Shown: positions 18,375 through 28,152 of the stretch, in pieces
Layout of the letters: each line of letters opens with the position of its first letter
Position numbering within the stretch: position 1 is the stretch's first letter
NCBI RefSeq assembly: GCF_004403185.1
Contig: NZ_SOHJ01000008.1
Location: 62,001-126,000 of the forward strand
DNA length: 64,000 nucleotides
Origin: Cryobacterium suzukii
Lineage (GTDB): Bacteria; Actinomycetota; Actinomycetes; Actinomycetales; Microbacteriaceae
Direction: 5' to 3'
Program-made: the position numbers and the translations under genes
The notes under the pieces: model-generated
What the model saw: only the letters and a program-made list of their open reading frames with translations
The model's database searches: none
What the model was told of the DNA's origin: nothing

Positions 18375-20207
18375 GTGAAACAGTTTGATATGCCCGCCGT
18401 CGTTCCCGCCGATCCTGGCGCCAATATCACCGACCTGCTGATGGACCGCCTGACCGCGACTCCTGATCTTGTACTGTTTTCGCTGCCGCGTGGCGGCCAA
18501 TGGCTTCCCGTCACCACTCGGGAGTTCCACGCGCAGGTCGTAGCGCTGGCCAAGGGCTTCGTTGCCGCTGGCATAGAGCCCGGCGACAAGATCGGGCTCA
18601 TCTGCAAGACCCGCTACGAGTGGACCCTGATCGACTTCGCGGTCTGGTTCGCCGGAGCAATCCTGGTACCCGTCTACGAGACCAGCTCGCCCAGCCAGGT
18701 GCAGTGGAACCTCAGCGACTCGGGCGCCATGGCGGTCATCGTCGAAACCGCCGACCATTTCGCCCGCTTCGACGAGGTGCACCCGGAACTTGGCAATATC
18801 CGGTCGGTCTGGCAGATTGACCTGGGCGACCTGGACAAGCTCGTCGCTGGGGGCGCCGACGTGACAGACGCTGAGATCGAACGTCGCCGTAATCTCGCCG
18901 TGGGCGATGATATGGCTACCCTCATCTACACCTCCGGTTCGACCGGCAAGCCCAAGGGCTGCGTACTCACCCACGCGAACTTTCTCGAGACCAGTCGCAA
19001 TGCCGCGGTCGCGCTCAAGGAAGTACTGATTCACCCCGAAGGCGCCTCGACCCTGTTGTTCATCACCACCGCCCACGTCTTCGCTCGTTTCATCTCGGTG
19101 CTGTGCGTGCACTCTGGTGTGCGCGTCGGTCATCAAGCCGACACTAAAACCCTCCTCGCCGCGCTGGGCAGCTTTCAACCGACCTTTCTGCTCGCGGTAC
19201 CGCGGGTATTCGAAAAGGTCTACAACTCGGCCCAGCAGAAAGCCATCACCGGGGGCAAAGGCAAAATCTTTGATGCTGCCGCACACGTGGCGGTCGAGCA
19301 TTCCAAGTTGATGCAGGCCGGGACATCGATTCCGTTCGGGATGAAGATCCAATTCGCTCTGTTCGACAAGCTGGTTTACAGCAAACTGCGTGCCGCCATG
19401 GGCGGCAAGGTCGTCTGGGCCGTCTCCGGCTCCGCCCCGCTCGGCGCCCACCTCGGTCACTTCTTCAAGAGCCTCGGCATCGTCATTCTGGAGGGCTACG
19501 GCCTGACCGAAACGACTGCCCCCGCCAATGTGGGCCTGGCCACGCGGGCCAAGATCGGCACCGTCGGCCCTCCCCTGCCCGGCGTCTCGGTTCGCGTCAT
19601 GGACGATGGTGAGATTGAGGTCAAGGGCGTCAACGTTTTCAAGGAGTACTGGAACAACCCGCAGGCCACCGCAGACACCTTTGACGACGGCTGGTTGAAG
19701 ACCGGCGACATCGGCGACTTTGATTCCGACGGCTATCTCACCATCACCGGGCGTAAAAAGGAGATCATCGTCACGGCCGGCGGCAAGAATGTGGCACCGG
19801 CCGCCCTCGAAGACCCCATTCGCGCGAATCCGCTAATCAGCCAGGTCGTCGTCGTGGGCGACCAAAAACCGTTCATCGGCGCGCTCATCACCCTCGACCC
19901 CGACATGCTGCCGGTCTGGCTCAACAACAACCACGAGGATGCCGGGATGTCGCTCGCGCAGGCATCCGTCAATAAAGCCGTTCTCGCCGAAGTCCAGCGC
20001 GCGGTTGACCATGCCAACGAGAGTGTGTCGCGGGCGGAGTCGATTCGCAAATTCGCGGTGCTCGGTATTGAGCTCACCGAAGACAGCGGGCATCTGACGC
20101 CGAAAATGAGCATCAAGCGCAACATCATTTTGCGCGACTTCGCCGACGAGATCGAGGCCATGTATTCGGGGGCGCCCGTCACCGAGGGGATCTCGCTGCG
20201 CGAGTGA
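18375..20207 (+). CDS. fadD: long-chain acyl-CoA synthetase (AMP-dependent, FadD15-like)
   Basis: The enzyme activates long-chain fatty acids to acyl-CoA through acyl-AMP. The 610-residue protein shows the P-loop-like YTSGSTGKPKGC, the GYGLTETTAP motif, TGDIGDFDSDGYLTITGRKKEIIVTAGGKN and a C-terminal KMSIKRN with the catalytic-type lysines. The GTG at 18375 is chosen because AAGGAG is five bases upstream; a start farther upstream lacks a ribosome site. It is divergent from the glucokinase gene; in Mycobacterium fadD15 also lies near plsC and aroG. Confidence 0.9.
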   Translation: MKQFDMPAVVPADPGANITDLLMDRLTATPDLVLFSLPRGGQWLPVTTREFHAQVVALAKGFVAAGIEPGDKIGLICKTRYEWTLIDFAVWFAGAILVPVYETSSPSQVQWNLSDSGAMAVIVETADHFARFDEVHPELGNIRSVWQIDLGDLDKLVAGGADVTDAEIERRRNLAVGDDMATLIYTSGSTGKPKGCVLTHANFLETSRNAAVALKEVLIHPEGASTLLFITTAHVFARFISVLCVHSGVRVGHQADTKTLLAALGSFQPTFLLAVPRVFEKVYNSAQQKAITGGKGKIFDAAAHVAVEHSKLMQAGTSIPFGMKIQFALFDKLVYSKLRAAMGGKVVWAVSGSAPLGAHLGHFFKSLGIVILEGYGLTETTAPANVGLATRAKIGTVGPPLPGVSVRVMDDGEIEVKGVNVFKEYWNNPQATADTFDDGWLKTGDIGDFDSDGYLTITGRKKEIIVTAGGKNVAPAALEDPIRANPLISQVVVVGDQKPFIGALITLDPDMLPVWLNNNHEDAGMSLAQASVNKAVLAEVQRAVDHANESVSRAESIRKFAVLGIELTEDSGHLTPKMSIKRNIILRDFADEIEAMYSGAPVTEGISLRE

Positions 20208-20519
20208 TCTGTGAGCAGAGAGGCACTGTTCTCCGGGGCGGATCCGAAGAGAATGTTCGGACATTTTCCTGAGGGTCGTCGAAAAAGGTAGATCCCACGA
20301 CTGGCTCCTCCTCCCCCGTATAGGCCTTGGTCCATGGTGCGCAGCCCAGTTCTGAAATCGGCAATTTCGATCTAATCGGCTGCATCCGTGTCGTCACCAA
20401 CGGGCACAGCGCCCGGACAGGCGCAGATAGCGCGCTGAAGTGTTCGGGTATACGATCGCGCCGAGTCTGCGCGGCAACGGCCCGAGACTAAATGCCCACA
20501 ACGCCGGGAGTTGAGTCCT
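20208..20519. other. 312-base intergenic stretch before the secreted orphan gene
   Basis: No credible gene, repeat or strong terminator was found. A TATACGAT near 20452 could be a -10 box for the gene at 20520, with no clear -35 box. Short open frames on the minus strand show no recognisable domain or ribosome site. Confidence 0.4.
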
Positions 20520-21599
20520 ATGCATGAGCACGCGGCTAGACCTGTCCTCAAGAAATCCTCACCGCTGAAGGCTGCCTGCGTTCTGGTGGTGGGTGCGTTA
20601 ATGGCTTTGTCATCGATGCCCGCACTTGCCGTCGCGTCGGGGGCCGAAGTCTTTCTCGACAGCGCGATCGCTGTGGACAGCGAAAATGGCACGGTCACCC
20701 TTCCGTTGTACAAGGGTCGCCACGATGGATCGGTGGTCTGGTACGTCGTGACAGAATCCTCCAACAAAAGTGATGCGGAACGCCGCGGTGTTAACCATGC
20801 CGAGAAGCTGGCCAACGCGCTCGGGACGAGAGCCGTCCAGCAAGCGCACCGAGTCAATGGCATGCTCAACTTCACCGGCACCGTGGATTTCAGTCCGACC
20901 CGAGTAGTGATACCGGGTCCGGAGTCCTTTCCACCGGCAGAATTCCATGCGGGCGCGATTGGTGACGCGGACTATAGCCCTCTCGTCACTTCAGACGGAC
21001 GAACGGTCCTTAACGCCACCCAAGTGGCCAATGCATCCGGTCTCCACGACGCCATCGTGCCCAACGGTATCGACTACGCCCATCGCCGGGTGACCCTTGA
21101 CACGCTGAACGGGTTCTACGAAGGTAACCGCGTGCAATACCTCCATCAGGAAGCATCTGTCGAGCTCGTGGCAGCCCTAGAAGGCTCGACCTGGGCACCG
21201 AACCTCGATGCAGCCCCCGGCCTGGCCTCCTTTGACCGCGACGCCTCTGCCCGCGCCGCGATTATTCCCATCATCAACGGCCAACGCGGCGTGAACAACC
21301 CTCAGCGTCAGGGACTGCAATCGGCAGTTGCGGGCGAGGGCGATCCGCTGAACATCACTCAGGTCATACCCGGCGACAACGACTACACCCCCATTTGGGA
21401 TGTGACGCCCGCTGTGTGGACCCAGCAAGCCATCGACAGCGGCCAGCAGGTCAGGCTCATGGACCACGATGACGTGGCTGACCTATTCGAAGACGGCGTG
21501 CTCGTGAGCGGAGGGACCGGACCGGCCAACGATAGCTTGGAAGGTCTCCGGGCCCTGCCCGGTATCTCCAACTGTCCGGTGGTCATCGAATTCGACTGA
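20520..21599 (+). CDS. secreted protein of unknown function
   Basis: I do not recognise a characterised family. The 359-residue protein starts at the ATG at 20520 (GGGAG nine bases upstream) with a classical signal peptide: basic RPVLKKSSPLK, a hydrophobic core and an ALA/AVA cleavage region near 38-40. The mature part has a WYVVTESSN motif followed by GVNHAEKLANALG, FSPTRVV, and a later QVIPGDNDYTPIW and VVIEFD, which suggests one globular, mostly beta domain. It is flanked by fadD and def, with which it shares no obvious function. It has a hairpin downstream and no operon partner. Confidence 0.75.
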   Translation: MHEHAARPVLKKSSPLKAACVLVVGALMALSSMPALAVASGAEVFLDSAIAVDSENGTVTLPLYKGRHDGSVVWYVVTESSNKSDAERRGVNHAEKLANALGTRAVQQAHRVNGMLNFTGTVDFSPTRVVIPGPESFPPAEFHAGAIGDADYSPLVTSDGRTVLNATQVANASGLHDAIVPNGIDYAHRRVTLDTLNGFYEGNRVQYLHQEASVELVAALEGSTWAPNLDAAPGLASFDRDASARAAIIPIINGQRGVNNPQRQGLQSAVAGEGDPLNITQVIPGDNDYTPIWDVTPAVWTQQAIDSGQQVRLMDHDDVADLFEDGVLVSGGTGPANDSLEGLRALPGISNCPVVIEFD

Positions 21600-21607
21600 G
21601 AGTCCCG

Positions 21608-21647
21608 CCGGGCGATCGGGCCGACGCAGCCGTAACCGATCGCCCGG
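21608..21647 (+). terminator. 12-bp stem-loop after the secreted orphan gene
   Basis: Arms CCGGGCGATCGG (21608-21619) and CCGATCGCCCGG (21636-21647) pair perfectly around a 16-base loop, nine bases beyond the stop. No T-tract follows, so factor-independent termination is uncertain. Confidence 0.5.
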
Positions 21648-21795
21648 ACCAGCCGTAAGGACGTGTGGCCGCACCGGCTAGGCCTCACGTTCTCACGGCC
21701 CGCCACCGGGTCAGCATGGCGGAATCTGAACGCGGCCCGCTGGTCACGTTTCTGGGACTCGGTTTATCACTAATGCGATTTCGAAGAGCTCGGTG

Positions 21796-22287
21796 CTAAA
21801 ACCAGGTGGACTCGCGGATTTCCTTCATTGCGGCCTTGCGGTTGATTTTGTCGAGACGGTCGATGTAAAGAAAGCCGTCGAGGTGGTCGGTTTCGTGTTG
21901 TAGGGCTTGCGCCATGATGCCGGTGCCGGAGAGTTCGACCGGATTGTTGTCGAGGTCGATGCCGGTTACTCGGGCGAACGGGTAACGCTCCGTGGGGTAC
22001 CAGAGTCCGGGTACGGAGAGGCAGCCCTCGTCGACGAGGTCGGGCTCACCGGAGAGTTCGACGACCGTTGGGTTCAGAATGTAGCCGATAACACCGTCGA
22101 CGTTGTAGCTGAAGGCGCGCAGGTTGACGCCGATCTGCGAGGCGGCAACGCCGGCCCGACCGGGCAGTCGCACGCTGTCGACCAGGTCCTGTACAAGACC
22201 GCGCACCCGGTCGTCGATCCCGTCGATGGGATCGGAGACGGTTTTCAGCACCGGATCTCCGAAGAGACGGATCTGGCGTTCGGGCAC
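21796..22287 (-). CDS. def: peptide deformylase
   Basis: Def removes the N-terminal formyl group from nascent proteins. The 163-residue protein has all three metal-enzyme motifs: GRAGVAASQ (43-51, the GxGxAAxQ motif with Ala in place of the second Gly), EGCLS (87-91, Cys ligand) and HETDH (131-135, two His ligands and catalytic Glu). Start is GTG with GAGGAG seven bases upstream. It follows the MinD-like gene after about 60 bases on the opposite end of the same strand block. Alanine in motif 1 is seen in actinobacterial type I enzymes; activity is expected. Confidence 0.93.
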   Translation of the reverse strand: MPERQIRLFGDPVLKTVSDPIDGIDDRVRGLVQDLVDSVRLPGRAGVAASQIGVNLRAFSYNVDGVIGYILNPTVVELSGEPDLVDEGCLSVPGLWYPTERYPFARVTGIDLDNNPVELSGTGIMAQALQHETDHLDGFLYIDRLDKINRKAAMKEIRESTWF

Positions 22288-22347
22288 GGGGAAACTCCTC
22301 GGTAGGGCGGATGATGAATGGCGAGTGGGTCGGCGGCTCGCGGCTGG

Positions 22348-23709
22348 CTACAGGTTGCGGTCGGCGGGGAGCCCCTCGACGACAAGCTCGGCGAGAGTGC
22401 GTGCGGCCAGCCGGGTGATCGGCTTCAGGTCCTTGTACGACACGACGCTGCCTGCGGCGAGTTGCGGGTCGTAGGGAATCCGCACGATTTCGCGCACGCG
22501 GGAGCGAAAGTGCGACTCAATTTCTTCAAGCCGAACCAGATTGGTGCCCTGGGTGGCGGTGTTGAGCGCGACGATCGCGTTGCGCACCAGCTCACCGTAG
22601 CCGTTCGCTTCGAGCCAGGTCAGCGTTTCCGACGCCAACCGGGCCTCGTCGACGCTGCCGCCGGAGACGATCACGATGGAATCGGCACGCTGCAGCGTCG
22701 CTCGCATAACCGAGTGCACGATACCGGTGCCGCAGTCCGTCAACGCGATCGAGTAGTACCGGGCGGCGAGGTCGGCGACGACGTTGTAGTCGTTCTCATC
22801 GAATGCTTCGGACAGTAGCGGGTCGGTGTCGGAGGCGAGAATGTCGAGGCGGGTCTCGTCGCGGGAGACCAGCGCGGAGAAGTCGGTGAAGTTGCCGATC
22901 GACGCGGCCTTCGAGACGACGTCGCGCACGGTCGAGCGTGTCTGCTTGCTGACGCGCTCGGACAGGGTACCGCGGTCGGGGTTGGCGTCGATGGCAATAA
23001 TACGGTCGTCGCGGGCATCGGCCAGGGCCATGCCGAGCAGGGTTGTGACAGTGGTCTTGCCCACGCCGCCCTTGCGGGTGAGGATCGGCACGAACCGGGT
23101 GCCGCCTTCGAACTGGCGCCGAATGCGCTCATCCATTTCTTTATACGCCAGCACCTTGGCGGAGTCGCCGAGGTTGACCAGGTGCAGGGTGAGCGCGTAG
23201 ACGAATTCAGGCCAGACGCCCTGCGGCGCCTTGCGGGTCTTGCGGTTGACCGCGAGCAGGCGATCAGACGTGAGCATGGCTGCAGACTCGGGGGCCGTGC
23301 TGTTTTCGGTGCGGATGCGGTCGCGCCGGACGGAGGAGGCGGCATCCGCTCTCGACAGTGATTCGATGGCCGAACTGGCGCCGGCTGCCCTGGCCGGTGC
23401 TGGCGTTGAGATTTCGACGGTGTGGGTGGCCGGGGTCGACACGATCCGCGTTGTCTCGATCACATTGCCCGCTACGGATACCGGCCCAACGGCGGCGGCC
23501 ACAGAGCGGCGGGGCCCGACCGTCACCTCGATCGGCACGCTCAGGCTCTCGGGCAAGGATGCGGCGAGATTGTCGATCGTGTGCGGCGGCAGCTCGCTGT
23601 GGTAGTCGTCACCGCGCGTGCCGAGACTGTCGCGCTCGTCGCGGGTTCGCTTTGCGGCAGACACCGGGCGGGCGGGCGCGCTCTGGTTGTCAGTACGTTT
23701 GTCTGGCAC
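22348..23709 (-). CDS. MinD/ParA-like P-loop ATPase with long disordered N-terminus
   Basis: The 453-residue protein has about 150 residues of Ala/Ser/Thr/Arg-rich, probably disordered sequence, then a helical linker (WPEFVYALTLHLVNLGDSAKVL), then a MinD-type ATPase: deviant Walker A RKGGVGKTT near 212-220, a switch-like AIDANPDRGTLSERV and ALTDCGTG. Such actinobacterial proteins are common and poorly characterised; some relatives accompany type VII secretion, but no ESX gene is seen here. Start GTG with GGAAG upstream. It lies between pyruvate carboxylase and def on the minus strand. The function is not assigned. Confidence 0.8.
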   Translation of the reverse strand: MPDKRTDNQSAPARPVSAAKRTRDERDSLGTRGDDYHSELPPHTIDNLAASLPESLSVPIEVTVGPRRSVAAAVGPVSVAGNVIETTRIVSTPATHTVEISTPAPARAAGASSAIESLSRADAASSVRRDRIRTENSTAPESAAMLTSDRLLAVNRKTRKAPQGVWPEFVYALTLHLVNLGDSAKVLAYKEMDERIRRQFEGGTRFVPILTRKGGVGKTTVTTLLGMALADARDDRIIAIDANPDRGTLSERVSKQTRSTVRDVVSKAASIGNFTDFSALVSRDETRLDILASDTDPLLSEAFDENDYNVVADLAARYYSIALTDCGTGIVHSVMRATLQRADSIVIVSGGSVDEARLASETLTWLEANGYGELVRNAIVALNTATQGTNLVRLEEIESHFRSRVREIVRIPYDPQLAAGSVVSYKDLKPITRLAARTLAELVVEGLPADRNL

Positions 23710-23744
23710 GGTACTTCCTCAACTGGTCGATAACGGCCCTAATC

Positions 23745-26700
23745 TTAGCGTGGACGCACCGTGACGAGCAGATCGCCCGCATCGACCTGCTGGGTGAGCG
23801 GGATGGCGACGCGTTCGATGGTCCCGGCGATCGGCGAGGTTATCGCAGCTTCCATTTTCATGGCTTCGATCGAGGCGACGCTCTGGCCGGCTTCGACGTG
23901 CGCACCCTCCTCGACCTGCAGAGTGACCACGCCGGAGAAGGGGGCGGCGATCTGGCCGGGCTGGTTGGCATCCGCTTTCTCGGCGACCTTGGTCTGCACG
24001 GTGATGCTCGTGTCGCGCACGAACACCGGGCGCAGCTGGCCGTTGAGAATGGTCATGACGGTGCGCATGCCCTTGTCGTCGGCTTCACCAATCGCTTCCA
24101 GGCCCACGTAGAGCCGCACACCCTTGGCGATTTCGACGGCGTGCTCCTGGCCCTGCTGCAGGCCGTAGAGGTAGTCGACGGTGTCGACAACCGAGAGGTC
24201 GCCATACCTTTCCCTGATTTGCTCGAACTGGCGGGTCGGCGCGGGGAACAATAGCTGGTTGAGCATGGCACGACGTTCGACGCTCGTCGCACCCAGCGCG
24301 GCGCGCTCCCCGGCAGTGATCTCGGTGACGCCGACGCGCACGTTGCGCCCGGCAAGCACCTTGGTGCGGAACGGCTCAGGCCAGCCGCCTGGCAGGTCGC
24401 CGAGTTCGCCGGCCATGAACCCGATCACCGACTCAGGCACGTCGTAGTTGCCAGGGTTCGCCTCGAAGTCGGCCGGATCGGCCTTCACCGCGGCGAGGTA
24501 GAGGGCGAGGTCGCCGACCACCTTGGACGAGGGAGTGACCTTGGGTACTCGTCCGAGAATGGTGTTCGCGGCGGTGTACATGTCTTCGATCAGTTCAAAG
24601 TGGTCGGCCAGGCCGAGCGCGACGGCCTGAGTGCGCAGGTTCGACAGCTGCCCGCCGGGGATCTCGTGCGAATACACCCGGCCGGTTGGTGCGGACAGGC
24701 CAGATTCGAACGGGCTGTACAGGGTGCGCACGGCCTCCCAGTACGGCTCGAGGTCGGTCGTGGCCTTGAGCGAAATGCCGGTGTCGCGTTCGGTGTGGGC
24801 GAGGGCGGCCACGAGAGAGGATGCAGACGGTTGGCTGGTTGTGCCGGCCATCGGAGCGGATGCGACGTCGACAGCGTCGGCGCCGGCCCGAGCTGCGGCC
24901 AGCAGCGTGGCGAGCTGGCCGCCAGGGGTGTCGTGGGTGTGCACGTGCACGGGCAGGTCGAAGCGTTCGCGGAACGCGGACACCAGCTTCTCGGCGGCGC
25001 TCGGCCGGAGCAACCCGGCCATGTCCTTGATGCCGATCACGTGGGCGCCGCTTTCGACGATCTGGTCGGCCAGACGCAGGTAGTAGTCAAGGGTGTAGAG
25101 GTTCTCGGCCGGGTCGAGCAAATCGCCGGTGTAGCAGACGGCGACCTCGGCCAGGGCAGTGCCGGTATTCAACACGGCGTCGATGGCTGGACGCATCTGC
25201 GACACGTCATTGAGGGCGTCGAAGATGCGGAAGATGTCCACGCCGGTGTCGGTCGCCTCGCGCACGAAGGCGTCGGTGACCTCGGTCGGGTACGGGGTGT
25301 AGCCCACGGTGTTGCGGCCGCGCAGCAGCATCTGCAGGTTGATGTTCGGCAGGGCTTCGCGTAGCGCGGCGAGGCGCTCCCAGGGGTCTTCGCCGAGGAA
25401 ACGCAGCGCCACGTCGTAGGTGGCGCCGCCCCAGGCTTCGACCGAGAGCAGCTGCGGGGTCAGCCGGGCAACATAGGGTGCAACGGCGACGAGGTCCTTG
25501 GTGCGCACTCGCGTCGCGAGCAGCGACTGGTGGGCATCCCGGAACGTCGTGTCGGTGACGGCCAGCGCGGTCTGGGCACGCAAGGAGGCGGCGAACTTGG
25601 TTGGGCCGAGCAGCTGCAGCTTCTGGCGTGAACCGTCGGGGGCTGGCTGGGTAATGTCGAGCTGTGGCAGTTTGTCGCGCGGGTGCACCGTGGTCGGCGG
25701 CACGCCGTTGGGCTGGTTGACGGTGACGTCGGCGAGCCAGTTGAGAATCTTCGTGCCGCGGTCCTTGGATTCGCGGCCGCGAAGCAGCTCAGGGCGCTCG
25801 TCGATGAAGGAGGTGCTGAGGTCGCCGGCGGCGAAGTCGGGGTCGTCGAGCACGGCCTGCAAAAAGGAGATGTTGGTGGATACCCCGCGAATGCGGAACT
25901 CGGCCAGCGCGCGCTTGGAGCGCACGACGGCGGCCGCGTAGTCGCGGCCCCGGCAGGTGAGCTTGGCGAGCATCGAGTCGAAGTGCGGGCTGATCTGCGC
26001 GCCCGTGTTGATCGTTCCACCATCCAAGCGGATACCCGCGCCGCCGGGAGAGCGATAGGTGGTGATCTTGCCGGTGTCTGGCCGGAAGCCAGCCGCGGGG
26101 TCCTCGGTTGTGATGCGGCACTGCAGCGCGGCACCGCGCAGCCGGATATCGCCCTGGGCGAGGCCGATCTCGGCGAGGGTCTCCCCCGCGGCAATGCGAA
26201 TCTGCGCCTGCACCAGGTCGACATCGGTCACCTCTTCGGTCACGGTGTGCTCGACCTGGATGCGTGGGTTCATCTCGATGAATACGTGCTGTCCGGCGCG
26301 TTCGCCGACGGTGTCAAGCAGGAATTCGACCGTGCCCGCGTTGACGTAGCCGATCGACCGGGCGAACTTGATGGCGTCGGCGTAGAGCTGCACCCGAATC
26401 TCGTCACTCAGGTTTGGCGCGGGAGCAATCTCAATGACCTTTTGGTGCCGACGCTGCACCGAGCAGTCCCGCTCGAACAGGTGCACGGTTTCGCCAGAAG
26501 CATCGGCGAGAATCTGCACCTCGATGTGGCGGGGGCGCAGCACTGCAGCCTCAAGGAACATCGTTGAGTCGCCAAAGGCACTGTTCGCCTCGCGCATGGC
26601 TTCTTCGAGAGCCCCACGCAGCTCGCTCTTTTTGGCGACGCGACGCATGCCGCGCCCACCACCGCCGGCCACGGCCTTGGCGAAAATGGGGAAACCGATC

Positions 26701-27149
26701 TCGTCGGCCTGGCTGATCAGCAGTTCAACGTCGGTCGATGGCTGTGTCGATTTCAAGACCGGAACGCCCGCAGCAATGGCGTGCTCCTTCGCGGTGACCT
26801 TGTTGCCGGCCATTTCGAGCACGTCGGCACCCGGGCCGATGAACGTGATGCCGGCAGCAGCGGCAGCATCGGCCAGTTCGGGGTTCTCCGACAGAAAACC
26901 GTAGCCGGGATAAATGGCGTCGGCGCCACATTCCTGGGCAACCCGGATGATTTCGCTCACGTCGAGATAAGCGCGAACCGGATGCCCGACCTCACCAATT
27001 TGGTACGCCTCATCCGCTTTCAGGCGGTGCAGAGAGTTGCGATCCTCGAACGGAAACACCGCCACGGTCTTGGCTCCGAGCTCGTAAGCCGCGCGCATGG
27101 CACGGATTGCGATCTCTCCGCGGTTGGCAACAAGGATTTTCTCAAACAT
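23745..27149 (-). CDS. pyc: pyruvate carboxylase
   Basis: Biotin-dependent anaplerotic enzyme forming oxaloacetate from pyruvate and bicarbonate. At 1134 residues it is full length: an N-terminal biotin carboxylase/ATP-grasp domain (MFEKILVANRGEIAIR, GGGGRGMRR, EMNPRIQVEH), the carboxyltransferase domain (VTDTTFRDAHQSLLATR, IKDMAGLLRP, HVHTHDT), a PYC OADA domain, and a C-terminal biotinyl domain with EAMKM (Lys near 1098). I place the start at the ATG at 27149, with GAAAGG upstream, rather than ten codons earlier. It is divergent from the ParA-like gene at 27228. Confidence 0.96.
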   Translation of the reverse strand: MFEKILVANRGEIAIRAMRAAYELGAKTVAVFPFEDRNSLHRLKADEAYQIGEVGHPVRAYLDVSEIIRVAQECGADAIYPGYGFLSENPELADAAAAAGITFIGPGADVLEMAGNKVTAKEHAIAAGVPVLKSTQPSTDVELLISQADEIGFPIFAKAVAGGGGRGMRRVAKKSELRGALEEAMREANSAFGDSTMFLEAAVLRPRHIEVQILADASGETVHLFERDCSVQRRHQKVIEIAPAPNLSDEIRVQLYADAIKFARSIGYVNAGTVEFLLDTVGERAGQHVFIEMNPRIQVEHTVTEEVTDVDLVQAQIRIAAGETLAEIGLAQGDIRLRGAALQCRITTEDPAAGFRPDTGKITTYRSPGGAGIRLDGGTINTGAQISPHFDSMLAKLTCRGRDYAAAVVRSKRALAEFRIRGVSTNISFLQAVLDDPDFAAGDLSTSFIDERPELLRGRESKDRGTKILNWLADVTVNQPNGVPPTTVHPRDKLPQLDITQPAPDGSRQKLQLLGPTKFAASLRAQTALAVTDTTFRDAHQSLLATRVRTKDLVAVAPYVARLTPQLLSVEAWGGATYDVALRFLGEDPWERLAALREALPNINLQMLLRGRNTVGYTPYPTEVTDAFVREATDTGVDIFRIFDALNDVSQMRPAIDAVLNTGTALAEVAVCYTGDLLDPAENLYTLDYYLRLADQIVESGAHVIGIKDMAGLLRPSAAEKLVSAFRERFDLPVHVHTHDTPGGQLATLLAAARAGADAVDVASAPMAGTTSQPSASSLVAALAHTERDTGISLKATTDLEPYWEAVRTLYSPFESGLSAPTGRVYSHEIPGGQLSNLRTQAVALGLADHFELIEDMYTAANTILGRVPKVTPSSKVVGDLALYLAAVKADPADFEANPGNYDVPESVIGFMAGELGDLPGGWPEPFRTKVLAGRNVRVGVTEITAGERAALGATSVERRAMLNQLLFPAPTRQFEQIRERYGDLSVVDTVDYLYGLQQGQEHAVEIAKGVRLYVGLEAIGEADDKGMRTVMTILNGQLRPVFVRDTSITVQTKVAEKADANQPGQIAAPFSGVVTLQVEEGAHVEAGQSVASIEAMKMEAAITSPIAGTIERVAIPLTQQVDAGDLLVTVRPR

Positions 27150-27227
27150 GCAAGCCTTTCGAGGGCGTACGGGGCGCACAGCTAACGGTTAGGTTCTCTA
27201 ACACTAGTGAAGGTAACGTTGCTACTC

Positions 27228-28040
27228 ATGCACGTACTCAGCGTAAGTTCCCTTAAGGGTGGTGTCGGCAAGACCACTGTGACCCTTGGTCTGGCTTCCG
27301 CTGCCTTCGCCCGTGGCGTGCGAACACTCGTCGTGGATCTCGATCCGCAGTCCGATGTGTCCACCGGCATGGATATCCAGGTAGCCGGTCACCTCAACGT
27401 CGCCGATGTTCTCGGCTCGCCCAAGGAAAAGACGGTTCGCGCGGCGATCGCCCCGAGTGGATGGACCCGCAACCGCCCAGGCACCATCGACGTCATGATC
27501 GGCAGCCCGTCGGCGATCAATTTTGACGGGCCTCACCCCAGCATCCGCGATATCTGGAAACTCGAAGAGGCGCTCTCGACGATCGAGAAAGACTATGAGC
27601 TCGTGCTCATCGACTGTGCGCCCTCCCTCAATGCCCTCACGCGCACCGCCTGGGCTGCGAGCGACCGGGTCGCGGTCGTCACTGAGCCGGGCCTGTTCTC
27701 AGTCGCTGCCGCCGACCGTGCGCTGCGTGCGATCGAAGAAATTCGTCGTGGCTTGAGCCCGCGCCTGCAGCCGCTCGGCATCATCGTGAACCGGTCCCGC
27801 TCCGCTTCGCTCGAGCACCAGTTCCGCATCAAAGAGTTGCGCGACATGTTCGGCCCCCTCGTGCTGAGCCCGCAGCTGCCCGAGCGCACGTCACTACAGC
27901 AGGCGCAGGGCGCCGCGAAGCCCCTTCACATCTGGCCGGGTGACAGTGCGCTCGAAATGGCCGGTTACTTTGACCAGCTGCTCGACCGGGTGCTGCGTAC
28001 AGCGCGCATCGGTGAGTACGCCGAGGCTCCCGCGGTCTGA
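27228..28040 (+). CDS. ParA-family ATPase
   Basis: The 270-residue protein begins MHVLSVSSLKGGVGKTT, with the deviant Walker A lysine pair at residues 10 and 16, VDLDPQSDVST (Walker A' type) and LVLIDCAPSLNALT (Walker B). It has the size and motifs of chromosomal ParA/Soj-like ATPases but no parB or parS lies beside it, so the cargo is unknown. The ATG at 27228 starts just before the conserved strand; a GTG at 27207 is possible but adds a non-conserved stretch. It is convergent with the MerR gene and divergent from pyc. Confidence 0.85.
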   Translation: MHVLSVSSLKGGVGKTTVTLGLASAAFARGVRTLVVDLDPQSDVSTGMDIQVAGHLNVADVLGSPKEKTVRAAIAPSGWTRNRPGTIDVMIGSPSAINFDGPHPSIRDIWKLEEALSTIEKDYELVLIDCAPSLNALTRTAWAASDRVAVVTEPGLFSVAAADRALRAIEEIRRGLSPRLQPLGIIVNRSRSASLEHQFRIKELRDMFGPLVLSPQLPERTSLQQAQGAAKPLHIWPGDSALEMAGYFDQLLDRVLRTARIGEYAEAPAV

Positions 28041-28152
28041 GCGGTCTGTCGTCGGGTTCTGAGGAGTTCGAACTTCCTCCCCTGCGGGCTCGCAAAAGCG
28101 GACCTCGGCCTGTGCTGATTTGCAGGGCGCCCCGCGCAACACGTGGCGCTGG

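Noticed and set aside
20179..20400. Small minus-strand open frames in the gap after fadD
   Set aside because: No ribosome site, no domain, and partly overlapping the fadD end in antisense.
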